A program made the position numbers and the translations under genes. From contig CAYYYI010000162.1 of the NCBI GenBank assembly GCA_964475735.1, positions 1-5,489 on the forward strand: a stretch of 5,489 nucleotides of DNA, in the 5' to 3' direction. The notes under the pieces were generated by a model. The model saw only the letters and a program-made list of their open reading frames with translations. It was not told where the DNA came from and did not search any database. Positions 1 to 5,489 of the stretch are shown one piece after another. The first letter of the stretch is position 1. Each line of letters begins with the position of its first letter. This stretch comes from UCB2 sp964475735 (GTDB lineage Bacteria > Chloroflexota > Dehalococcoidia > Tepidiformales > Tepidiformaceae).

Positions 1-55
1 GAGCGGCCGGCTCATAACCGGTTGGTCCTGGGTTCGAATCCCGGCGGGCCCACCA
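1..55 (+). tRNA. tRNA-Met (CAT), elongator type, 3' part only
   Basis: The window opens inside a tRNA: the acceptor 5' strand and D-arm lie upstream. The anticodon stem pairs 6-10 with 18-22 (one G-U) around a 7-base loop, 11-17, with CAT at 13-15. The T-stem pairs 28-32 with 40-44 around the loop TTCGAAT (33-39). The acceptor 3' strand is 45-51, the discriminator is A52, and CCA is encoded at 53-55. The anticodon stem lacks the three consecutive G-C pairs that mark initiator tRNA, so this is an elongator Met tRNA or the Ile tRNA whose CAT anticodon is modified to lysidine. The missing 5' half would help decide between them. Elongator Met is favoured by general resemblance only. Confidence 0.93.
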
Positions 56-104
56 AAGCACCAACTGCCCCGGCGCGCCTTAAACTCGGCGGCGCCACGT
101 TGCC

Positions 105-108
105 GGAG
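105..108 (+). promoter_or_regulatory. Ribosome binding site for the VOC gene
   Basis: GGAG at 105-108 lies six bases before the ATG at 115. This fixes the start. The reading frame stays open further upstream, to a TTG at 22, but that would begin inside the tRNA and has no ribosome site. Confidence 0.7.
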
Positions 109-114
109 TTCCCA

Positions 115-957
115 ATGCTCGAACGCACCGACCGCCTCGCCCTCGCCGTGAAGGAGTGCGCGCCGGCCATCGAGACCTTCGCGCGAATCTTCGACACGAA
201 GGTGGTCGACGATCGCCCCGACGCCGAGGCCGGCGCCCGCCGCGTCACCCTCCAGTGGGGGCACGATCAACTGGAGCTCTTCGAGCCCACCGGGCCGGGC
301 CCCGTCGCTGACTTCCTGGAGCAGGGACGGCGCGGCCTCTTCCTGGGCGGATTCTCGCTGGCCGACCCCGCGGCGCTCGCCGCGCACCTTGTGAGTCAGG
401 GCGTGCGCGTCCACGACCAGGGCGGCGATCGCTTCGTGGTCTTCCCTGCCGACCTCGGGGGGATCGGTGTGGCGCTGACGAAGCGCATCGAACGCGAGCA
501 CGTGGGCCTCAACGGCAAGATCTGGCAGATCACCTACGCCGTCACCAACCTCCGCGGAGCGGTCGAGACGTATAACCGCCTCTTCCGAATCGGCGATATG
601 TTCACGAACTTCTACGTCTCCGACCGCTACGGCTACGACGGCGCCATCACGTGGTTCGACGCTCGCGACCGCGGCCTGCTCGACAGCCTGGAGTATCTCG
701 AGCCCACGGACCCCAACGCCGCCGTCGCCCGCTTCGTGCGCAAGTGCGGCAACGGCATCTACATGGCGAGCATCGAATCCGACGACATCGAAGAGATCAG
801 ACGCCGCGTCACCTCGACCGGCCCCGGCTGGGATGGCTCCGACAACTTCGGCGGTTTCATCCACCCGCTCCGGCTGCACGGCCTGCTGCTCGGGCTCACC
901 ACTTTCGAGCGCTGGAACGCTCAGCGTCCCCTGCCCGGCCGCGCGGGGGGCCACTGA
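115..957 (+). CDS. Two-domain VOC-fold protein, methylmalonyl-CoA epimerase-like, probably without the usual metal site
   Basis: The protein has 280 residues and two vicinal-oxygen-chelate repeats: about 4-122 and 136-262. Domain 2 is clearly related to methylmalonyl-CoA epimerase: LEYLEPTDP near 192-200, then VARFVRKCGNGI at 204-215, a DDIEE turn at 223-227, and a FIHPLRLHGLLLGL strand at 248-261. In that family the metal is held by His, Gln/Glu, His and Glu. By hand alignment only the second position survives here (E54 in domain 1, E193 in domain 2). The first His is R7 and Q138, the second His is L77 and M217, and the final Glu is A120 and G260. The single-domain epimerase is usually about 130-150 residues, so this is double length. 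It may bind an acyl-CoA or another ligand without epimerising it. A weak -10-like TAAACT lies at 81-86; otherwise it could be read through from the tRNA. The mutase downstream is on the opposite strand, so there is no shared operon. The fold is confident; activity is unknown. Confidence 0.85.
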   Translation: MLERTDRLALAVKECAPAIETFARIFDTKVVDDRPDAEAGARRVTLQWGHDQLELFEPTGPGPVADFLEQGRRGLFLGGFSLADPAALAAHLVSQGVRVHDQGGDRFVVFPADLGGIGVALTKRIEREHVGLNGKIWQITYAVTNLRGAVETYNRLFRIGDMFTNFYVSDRYGYDGAITWFDARDRGLLDSLEYLEPTDPNAAVARFVRKCGNGIYMASIESDDIEEIRRRVTSTGPGWDGSDNFGGFIHPLRLHGLLLGLTTFERWNAQRPLPGRAGGH

Positions 958-1157
958 TGCGCGGAATCTCCCCCCGGATCTGGGCTCTTCTCATTGGCGG
1001 CGACCTCATCGCCGCGGCGATCATCGTCGCCGGACTCATCTTCGATGCCATCGCCCCCGCAGTCGCCGGGGCCATCATTCTCAGCTCTACCACCACGCTC
1101 ATGTTCGTCTTCGCCGCGCGCGCAGCGTCAATGGCAGCAAAGGGCGACGAAGGCTAA
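957..1157 (+). CDS. Small two-helix membrane protein of unknown function
   Basis: The protein has 66 residues. Its ATG shares one base with the TGA of the VOC gene (TGATG at 955-959), which favours translational coupling and a common transcript. I see no separate ribosome site. Two hydrophobic stretches, about residues 8-29 (rich in Ile, Ala and Leu) and 33-55, would form a helical hairpin joined by a short FDAIAP turn. The ends carry charges: Arg2 and Arg7 before helix 1, and a KGDEG tail after helix 2. There is no signal-peptidase site or recognisable motif. The same frame is open upstream to 651, but that stretch is a frame shadow of the VOC gene. I do not recognise the family. The overlap and the coherent hydrophobic pattern are what support it as a real gene. 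Confidence 0.68.
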   Translation: MRGISPRIWALLIGGDLIAAAIIVAGLIFDAIAPAVAGAIILSSTTTLMFVFAARAASMAAKGDEG

Positions 1158-1164
1158 GCCCCCT

Positions 1165-2871
1165 TCAGATCACCGTGGGCGGGCGGTACTCCCCGAAGAC
1201 CACGCGCATGGCGCCGCAGATCTCACCGAGCGTGGCATAGGCGCGCACGGCTTCGAGAATTGGCGGCATCAGATTCCCTGTTCCCCTGCAGGCGGCCTTC
1301 AGAGCCTCCAGTGATGCCGCTACTTGCGCACCATCGCGCTCGCGGCGATGGTGTTCGAGCCGCTTCAGCTGGTGGTCCACGAGCCGCCGATCGACCGTGA
1401 AAATGGCCGGTCGCTCCGCTCCGCCTTCGGTGAAGGCGTTGACCCCCACGATGAGCTCGCGCTTCTCGTCGATCTCCTGTTGCGTGCGCCAGCTCGCCTC
1501 CGCAATCTGCGATTGCACCCAGCCGGTCTCGATCGCCCGCACCGGCCCGCCAACCTCGTCCACCTGGCGCATGTAGTCCCGGGCCCCCTCCTCCAGCTCG
1601 TTCGTCAGGCTCTCGACGAAGTAGCTTCCCGCGAGCGGGTCAATGGTGTCCGTCACCCCTGTCTCGTAGGCGATGATCTGTTGCGTGCGCAGGGCCATCC
1701 GCTGCGCTTCGTCTGTGGGCAGAGCAAGCGCCTCGTCGAAGCAGCTCAGGGCGATGCTCTGCACCCCCCCAAGCACCGCAGCCAGCGACTGGATGCTCGC
1801 ACGCACGATGTTGTTCTCGGGCTGCTGGGCCACCAGCGTGCTCCCGCCCGTCTGCGTGTGCGTGCGCAGCATCATCGAGCGCGGGTCCTTCGCCCCGTAC
1901 TTCTCCTTCAACATCCGCGCCCAGAGCCGCCGGAGGGCGCGGTACTTCGCGATTTCCTCGAAGAAGTTGTTGTGCGTGTTAAAGATCCAGCTAATGCGCG
2001 GCGCGAACTCGTCCACGTGGAGCCCGCGTTCGAGCGCCGCATCCATGTAGGCGCACGCGTTGGCAAACGTGAAGCCAATCTCCTGGGCGGCCGTGCATCC
2101 CGCGTCGCGCATGTGGTAGCCGCTCACGCTGATGGTGTTCCACTGGGGAACGTTCTTCGCGCAGTACTCCATGATGTCGGCCGCCAGCCTCACGCTCGGC
2201 CCCGGCGGGAAGATATACGTGCCGCGGGCTACGTACTCCTTCAGCACATCGTTCTGAACCGTGCCGTTCAGCTTCTCCGGCGCCACGCCCTGCTTTTCCG
2301 CGGCGGCGACGTACATCGCCAGCATCACGGCCGCCGGGGCGTTGATGGTCATGCTCGTCGAGACGCGGTCCAGCGGGATGCCGTCGAAGAGCGTCTCCAT
2401 GTCGTACAGGGAGTCGATGGCCACGCCCACCTGGCCGACTTCGGCAATTGCCATGGGGTCATCCGAGTCGTACCCGAGCTGACTCGGGAGATCGAAGGCC
2501 ACCGAGATCCCTGTTTGCCCCTGGTCCAGCAGGTAGCGGAACTTCTGGTTCGACTCCTCGGCGGTCCCGAACCCCGCGTACTGGCGCATGGTCCAGTGGC
2601 GCCCGCGGTACATGGTGGGCTGGACGCCGCGCGTGAAGGGGTACTCGCCCGGGAAGCCCAGGTCGCGCTCGTAGTCCATCTCCGCAACGTCGAGGGGCGT
2701 GTAGAGCCTCTCGACCTCCACCGAGCTCGCGCGAAACGCATCCTGGCGTTCTGGCGATTTCTGGAGGGTTGCGGCGAGCGGGCCCTCCTCCCACGCGTGG
2801 GTCGCGCGCGAAAGCCTCGCCAGCGCTTCCGGCGAGAACAGGGAGGGCTGAATGGGGTTCTGTTCAGGCAT
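1165..2871 (-). CDS. mcmA: Methylmalonyl-CoA mutase, catalytic (large/N-terminal) subunit without the B12-binding domain
   Basis: The protein has 568 residues and is the TIM-barrel catalytic chain of a coenzyme-B12-dependent acyl-CoA mutase. Methylmalonyl-CoA mutase interconverts (R)-methylmalonyl-CoA and succinyl-CoA in propionate breakdown. Visible landmarks are DYERDLGFPGEYPFTRG (66-82), PTMY (85-88), WTMRQYAGFGTAEESN (93-108), VAFDLPSQLGYDSD (124-137), SMTINAP (173-179), ISVSGYHMRDAG (247-258) and LRTHTQTGGSTLVAQQPENN (335-354). By hand alignment to the Propionibacterium enzyme, Tyr88, Arg228, His253, Arg336, His338, Gln340 and Gln371 match Tyr89, Arg207, His244, Arg326, His328, Gln330 and Gln361. 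The Tyr/Arg pair favours methylmalonyl-CoA over isobutyryl-CoA as substrate. There is no DxHxxG cobalamin domain; it must be a separate small subunit elsewhere. One oddity is SIALSCFDEA at 372-381, where most relatives have SLHTNSxDEA. The start is set by GGAGG six bases before the ATG. The gene ends 7 bases from the converging membrane-protein gene, with no clear terminator. Confidence 0.95.
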   Translation of the reverse strand: MPEQNPIQPSLFSPEALARLSRATHAWEEGPLAATLQKSPERQDAFRASSVEVERLYTPLDVAEMDYERDLGFPGEYPFTRGVQPTMYRGRHWTMRQYAGFGTAEESNQKFRYLLDQGQTGISVAFDLPSQLGYDSDDPMAIAEVGQVGVAIDSLYDMETLFDGIPLDRVSTSMTINAPAAVMLAMYVAAAEKQGVAPEKLNGTVQNDVLKEYVARGTYIFPPGPSVRLAADIMEYCAKNVPQWNTISVSGYHMRDAGCTAAQEIGFTFANACAYMDAALERGLHVDEFAPRISWIFNTHNNFFEEIAKYRALRRLWARMLKEKYGAKDPRSMMLRTHTQTGGSTLVAQQPENNIVRASIQSLAAVLGGVQSIALSCFDEALALPTDEAQRMALRTQQIIAYETGVTDTIDPLAGSYFVESLTNELEEGARDYMRQVDEVGGPVRAIETGWVQSQIAEASWRTQQEIDEKRELIVGVNAFTEGGAERPAIFTVDRRLVDHQLKRLEHHRRERDGAQVAASLEALKAACRGTGNLMPPILEAVRAYATLGEICGAMRVVFGEYRPPTVI

Positions 2872-2877
2872 TGCGGG

Positions 2878-2882
2878 CCTCC
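2878..2882 (-). promoter_or_regulatory. Strong ribosome binding site that decides the mutase start
   Basis: GGAGG on the minus strand ends six bases before the ATG at 2871-2869. A GTG seven codons upstream (2892-2890) is in frame, but it would place this ribosome site inside the coding region and has none of its own, so it is rejected as the start. Confidence 0.85.
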
Positions 2883-2886
2883 AGAT

Positions 2887-2901
2887 GTGCACTCAGTGTA
2901 C
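2887..2901. promoter_or_regulatory. Imperfect 7-1-7 inverted repeat, possible operator for the mutase
   Basis: GTGCACT (2887-2893), a central C, then AGTGTAC (2895-2901). The arms are complementary at six of seven positions. The dyad spans the predicted -10 box and start site of the mutase gene, the usual place for a repressor of the TetR or GntR kind. No regulator gene is in the window, so its owner is unknown. Confidence 0.4.
2895..2900 (-). promoter_or_regulatory. Candidate -10 box for the mutase gene
   Basis: TACACT on the minus strand (2900 down to 2895) matches the conserved T, A and final T of the -10 consensus, four of six positions in all. Transcription would start near 2888, giving a leader of about 17 bases that still contains the GGAGG. 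No convincing -35 box lies 16-18 bases upstream, so it may need an activator. The dyad at 2887-2901 covers it. Confidence 0.4.
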
Positions 2902-2930
2902 TAAGGCACGCTCGATCAGGCATGTGCCAG

Positions 2931-2959
2931 TTGTGCGCCGCCGAAAGCGGGCCTACTCT
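2931..2959 (+). promoter_or_regulatory. Promoter facing right, predicted to give a leaderless mRNA
   Basis: TTGTGC (2931-2936), a 17-base spacer and TACTCT (2954-2959). The -35 keeps the TTG core and the -10 keeps T, A and final T. The expected first base, about seven after the -10, is position 2966, exactly the A of the next gene's ATG. No ribosome site precedes that ATG, which agrees with leaderless translation. Confidence 0.5.
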
Positions 2960-2965
2960 GTGGCG

Positions 2966-3430
2966 ATGCCACAGGCCGCCAGCGTTATTTACCTGCCCCC
3001 CGGGGTGGCCCCGGTCCCTTCTCCGGTTCCGCAGCAGATGGGCGTTCCTTTCGACCGCTCGTTCTTCGAACAGGTTCTGCCCCAGGCGGTGGCCGCCTTC
3101 TGCGAGCAGACCGGCTGCGAAGGTCCCATTGTCGAGGTGCTTACTGTCGATGGGACCACGCACTACGTGAACGGGATCTCCGGGCTCACCGATTCCTGGG
3201 TCGCCCTGCACACGGCCGATCCCGACCACGATCACGCTGTGCAGGTCTTCGTCCCCTTCCAGACCATCTTCCGTGTTGAAGTGCACCCGTCATCGGACCT
3301 TCACCCCAAGCGGATGGGCTACGTGACACCGCCTCTCAAACGGCCCCGGCGGAGGACGCCCGCGGTGGCCGCCCCGGCTCCTGAGCCGGCAATCTCCCCG
3401 CCCGCCGCGCGTAGCCGCCCTGCCAGATAG
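2966..3430 (+). CDS. Hypothetical protein with possible small beta-barrel core and Pro/Arg-rich tail
   Basis: The protein has 154 residues; I do not recognise the family. Residues 9-28 are Pro-rich and probably flexible. Residues 29-49 (FDRSFFEQVLPQ onward) look like an amphipathic helix. Residues 53-107 alternate hydrophobic and polar residues like five short strands: PIVEVLTVDG, HYVNGIS, SWVALHTAD, AVQVFVPF and TIFRVEVHP. The order suggests an Sm-like or SH3-like small barrel, which is inference only. The tail from 121 is rich in Pro, Ala and Arg, with a basic patch KRPRRR at 125-130, so nucleic-acid contact is possible. There is no signal peptide or membrane segment. The frame is open further upstream to 2852, but that would overlap the mutase start. 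ATG 2966 is chosen because a promoter points at it and composition becomes protein-like from there. It precedes lhr by 50 bases on the same strand and could be co-transcribed with it. Confidence 0.75.
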   Translation: MPQAASVIYLPPGVAPVPSPVPQQMGVPFDRSFFEQVLPQAVAAFCEQTGCEGPIVEVLTVDGTTHYVNGISGLTDSWVALHTADPDHDHAVQVFVPFQTIFRVEVHPSSDLHPKRMGYVTPPLKRPRRRTPAVAAPAPEPAISPPAARSRPAR

Positions 3431-3445
3431 CCTGGAACGGGCGGG

Positions 3446-3459
3446 CGAACACCTGTTCT
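3446..3459. promoter_or_regulatory. Putative LexA (SOS) box upstream of lhr
   Basis: CGAACACCTGTTCT holds a perfect GAAC-N4-GTTC palindrome (3447-3450 and 3455-3458), the core of the LexA site of Gram-positive bacteria, also reported for Dehalococcoides in Chloroflexota. It lies 22 bases before the lhr ATG in a 50-base intergenic gap and touches a -10-like TAACAC at 3459-3464, so bound LexA would block that promoter. I found no other copy with this exact spacing in the window. The outer bases depart from the fullest consensus, and no lexA gene is visible here. Confidence 0.6.
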
Positions 3460-3480
3460 AACACGCCGTTCTCTGCCACA

Positions 3481-5489
3481 ATGAGTCCCATGCCTGGCAC
3501 AGCGACGACTACTCACCTGCGGCATTTCTCCCCGGTCGCCCGGGCCTGGTTCGCGGACACGTTCGCCGCGCCTACCCGCGCCCAGGAGCTTGGCTGGGAA
3601 GCGATCGCCACCGGGGGACACACCCTCCTCCTCGCTCCCACCGGCTCTGGCAAGACGCTGGCAGCCTTCCTCTGGTGCCTGGATCGCCTGGCGGTTCGCC
3701 CCGAACCTCGCCCGGCGCCTGGCGTTTCGGTCCTCTACGTCTCACCCCTCAAGGCGCTCTCTTACGATATCGAACGCAACCTGCGTGCGCCGTTGGCGGG
3801 TCTGCGAATCGCCGCCGTGCGCGAAGGCCTTCCCGCGCCGGAGATAGCCGTGGGCACGCGTACAGGCGACACCCCCTCCCGCGAACGCGAAGACATTCGC
3901 CGCAACCCCCCGGACATCCTGATCACCACTCCCGAATCGCTCTACCTCATGCTCACGTCGCGCGCCCGCGAGGCGCTGCGCACGGTCGAGACTGTCATCG
4001 TCGACGAGATCCACACCATGGCCGGGACCAAGCGCGGCGCCCACCTGGCNNNNNNNNNNNNNNNNNNNNNNNNNNNNNNNNNNNNNNNNNNNNNNNNNNN
4101 NNNNNNNNNNNNNNNNNNNNNNNNNNNNNNNNNNNNNNNNNNNNNNNNNCGGGACATCGAGGCGCGCTCCTCCGTCTGGCCGGCCATCTACCCGCACCTG
4201 CTCGACCTGGTCCGAGGCCATCGGTCGACGCTGATCTTCGTCAACAACCGCAGGCTTGCCGAGCGCCTGGCCGCCCGCCTGAATGACCTGGCCGGCGAGG
4301 AGCTCGTCCTCACGCATCACGGCTCAATGTCCCGCGACCAGCGAACCGCAGTCGAGGAGCGCCTCAAGGAGGGGACGCTCCCCGGGCTGGTTTGCACCAG
4401 TTCCCTCGAGCTCGGCATCGACATGGGCGCCATCGATCTCGTCATCCAGGTCGAGTCGCCGAAGTCCGTGGCGCGCGGCCTCCAGCGGGTCGGCAGGGCC
4501 GGCCATCGTGTTGATCTGCCGAGCACGGGGCGCATCTTCCCCAAGTTCCGCGGCGATCTGCTCGAATGCGCGGTCCTCACCCGGCGCATGCGCGAAGGGC
4601 TCATCGAGTCCACGGCCGTGCCCCGCAACCCGCTCGATGTCCTCGCCCAGCAGGTCGTGGCCATGTGCGCCATGGACGACTGGCCGCTCGCCGACCTCGA
4701 GAGCCTTGTGCGTCGCACTCACAGCTTCGCGAGCCTCAAACGGGAAGGTCTGGAGAGCGTGCTGGGAATGCTCGCCGGGCAATACCCCTCCGACGAATTC
4801 GCCGACCTTCGCCCCCGCCTCGTTTGGGACCGCGAAACCAACGTCCTCTCCGGCCGCCGCGACGCGAAGACCGTCGCCATCGTCAATGCCGGGACCATTC
4901 CCGACCGGGGGCTCTATGGCGTGTTCCTCGGTGAAGCCGGCCCCCGGGTGGGCGAGCTCGACGAGGAGATGGTCTACGAGTCGCGCCCGGGCGAGGTGTT
5001 CATCCTCGGCGCAAGTAGCTGGCGCATCGAACACATCGGCCGCGACCGCGTCACTGTTTCGCCCGCTCCCGGCGAGCCCGGCAAGCTCCCGTTCTGGAAG
5101 GGAGACGGCATCGGACGCCCCCTGGAGTTCGGACGTGCCATCGGCGCCTTCACGCGCGAAATCGACGCCCTGTCCGGCGCGGAAGCCACCGCGCGTCTCG
5201 AACGCGAGCACGTTCTCGATGACCTCGCCGTTCGCAACCTGCTCGCCTACCTGGCGGAGCAGAAGGAAGCCACGGCCGCGCTCCCCACTGACCGCACCAT
5301 CGTCGTCGAGCGCTTCATCGACGAGCTTGGCGACTGGCGCGTGGTCATCCTGACCCCTTTCGGCGGCCGCGTGCACGCGCCCTGGGCGCTCGCAATCGGG
5401 GCTCTCCTCGCCCAGCGCTCGGGCTTCGACGTCCAGACCATCTGGAGCGACGACGGGATCGCCGTGCGCTTCACCGAAGGGGATGAGCT
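3481..5489 (+). CDS. lhr: Lhr-type ATP-dependent DNA helicase (large helicase-related protein), cut by an N gap and by the window end
   Basis: This is a superfamily 2 helicase that moves 3' to 5' on single-stranded DNA and unwinds RNA:DNA and DNA duplexes in repair. Before the gap: FSPVARAWF (16-24), a Q-like region around Gln35, Walker A APTGSGKT (52-59), motif Ia PLKAL (89-93), motif Ib TRTGDT (126-131), TTPESL (149-154) and motif II VDEIH (174-178). After the gap, in the same frame: STLIFVNNRRLAERL from 4225, HHGS at 4315-4326, motif V TSSLELGIDMG from 4396 and motif VI QRVGRAGHR at 4483-4509. The winged-helix and barrel region follows, with GTIPDRGLYGVF, GELDEEMVYESR and FWKGDG. From about 5290 comes the DEAD-associated domain (VVERFIDELGDWRV, PFGGRVHAPWALAIG, IWSDDGIAVRF). 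The frame is still open at 5489, so core-only and full-length Lhr cannot be told apart. No ribosome site precedes ATG 3481; ATG 3490 is an alternative. A putative SOS box lies 22 bases upstream. Confidence 0.96.
   Translation, partial: MSPMPGTATTTHLRHFSPVARAWFADTFAAPTRAQELGWEAIATGGHTLLLAPTGSGKTLAAFLWCLDRLAVRPEPRPAPGVSVLYVSPLKALSYDIERNLRAPLAGLRIAAVREGLPAPEIAVGTRTGDTPSREREDIRRNPPDILITTPESLYLMLTSRAREALRTVETVIVDEIHTMAGTKRGAHLXXXXXXXXXXXXXXXXXXXXXXXXXXXXXXXXXXRDIEARSSVWPAIYPHLLDLVRGHRSTLIFVNNRRLAERLAARLNDLAGEELVLTHHGSMSRDQRTAVEERLKEGTLPGLVCTSSLELGIDMGAIDLVIQVESPKSVARGLQRVGRAGHRVDLPSTGRIFPKFRGDLLECAVLTRRMREGLIESTAVPRNPLDVLAQQVVAMCAMDDWPLADLESLVRRTHSFASLKREGLESVLGMLAGQYPSDEFADLRPRLVWDRETNVLSGRRDAKTVAIVNAGTIPDRGLYGVFLGEAGPRVGELDEEMVYESRPGEVFILGASSWRIEHIGRDRVTVSPAPGEPGKLPFWKGDGIGRPLEFGRAIGAFTREIDALSGAEATARLEREHVLDDLAVRNLLAYLAEQKEATAALPTDRTIVVERFIDELGDWRVVILTPFGGRVHAPWALAIGALLAQRSGFDVQTIWSDDGIAVRFTEGDE
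4050..4149. other. Assembly gap (100 Ns) inside lhr
   Basis: Exactly 100 Ns, the customary placeholder for a gap of unknown size. Sequence on both sides belongs to lhr and happens to stay in one frame across the Ns. The missing part must include helicase motif III (the SAT motif), which lies between DEIHTMAGTKRGAHLA and SVWPAIYPHL in relatives. Confidence 0.98.

Noticed and set aside
1..55. tRNA 3' end as an attachment site for an integrated element
   Set aside because: No integrase, direct repeat of the tRNA end or mobile gene is visible downstream in the window.
488..503. A 16-base sequence repeated at 5198-5213
   Set aside because: Both copies encode a Glu-Arg-Glu-His-Val run with the same preferred codons, in unrelated proteins. 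This is chance plus codon bias, not a mobile or regulatory repeat.
1149..1166. GAAGG/CCTTC hairpin at the convergent gene ends
   Set aside because: Only five pairs with an 8-base loop and no T-run on either strand. It overlaps both stop codons and is too weak to call a bidirectional terminator.
1324..2904. Open frame of 526 codons on the + strand opposite the mutase gene
   Set aside because: It is an antisense shadow caused by high GC at third positions: Arg/His/Val-rich, with no recognisable domain, while the opposite strand encodes a fully conserved enzyme.
2852..2965. N-terminal extension of the hypothetical gene, starting before the mutase start codon
   Set aside because: It would overlap the divergent mutase gene and its promoter. 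The encoded stretch is Cys/Arg-rich and unlike the rest, and a promoter and start fit at 2966.
3374..3389. Perfect 7-base inverted repeat CCGGCTC/GAGCCGG, terminator-like
   Set aside because: It lies inside the coding region about 40 bases before the stop, is not followed by a T-run, and is the sort of hairpin expected in GC-rich Pro/Ala-coding DNA.
4324..5376. Open frame of 350 codons on the - strand opposite lhr
   Set aside because: It is a shadow frame of the helicase coding sequence, which is conserved along the whole stretch.

Overview
This is a GC-rich bacterial chromosomal window (roughly two-thirds G+C by eye). It carries the 3' end of a CAT-anticodon tRNA, five protein genes and one run of 100 Ns. 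The taxon cannot be fixed from the sequence alone. A stand-alone methylmalonyl-CoA mutase catalytic subunit, an Lhr helicase, leaderless-looking starts and a Gram-positive-type LexA (SOS) palindrome fit Chloroflexota or an actinobacterium-like high-GC lineage. Chloroflexota is my preferred guess, at modest confidence.

Left part (1-1157, + strand): the tRNA ends with an encoded CCA at 55. After 59 bases comes a two-domain VOC-fold protein (115-957) that looks like methylmalonyl-CoA epimerase but has lost most of the expected metal ligands in both halves. A 66-residue two-helix membrane protein (957-1157) shares one base with it and is probably translationally coupled. Middle (1165-2871, - strand): the catalytic large subunit of a coenzyme-B12-dependent acyl-CoA mutase, most likely methylmalonyl-CoA mutase. 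It runs convergently into the membrane-protein gene with only 7 bases between the stops. Its B12-binding partner subunit is not in the window.

The 94-base divergent region 2872-2965 holds a candidate -10 box for the mutase overlapped by a 15-base imperfect dyad, and a good promoter facing right whose predicted transcript starts at the ATG of the next gene. That gene (2966-3430) encodes an unrecognised 154-residue protein with a possible small beta-barrel core and a Pro/Arg-rich tail. Fifty bases later begins lhr (3481 to the window end, incomplete), a DNA-repair helicase. A GAAC-N4-GTTC palindrome in that 50-base gap suggests control by LexA as part of the DNA-damage response. The Ns at 4050-4149 fall inside lhr and remove the helicase motif III region; the true gap is probably longer than 100 bases.

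Functionally the window has two themes. One is propionyl/methylmalonyl-CoA metabolism (the mutase, with an epimerase-like neighbour on the other strand). The other is DNA repair (lhr with its putative SOS operator). I see no CRISPR array, insertion sequence, phage gene or toxin-antitoxin pair. The most useful leads are the SOS box before lhr, the degenerate VOC protein, the operator-like dyad before the mutase, and the unknown protein next to lhr.
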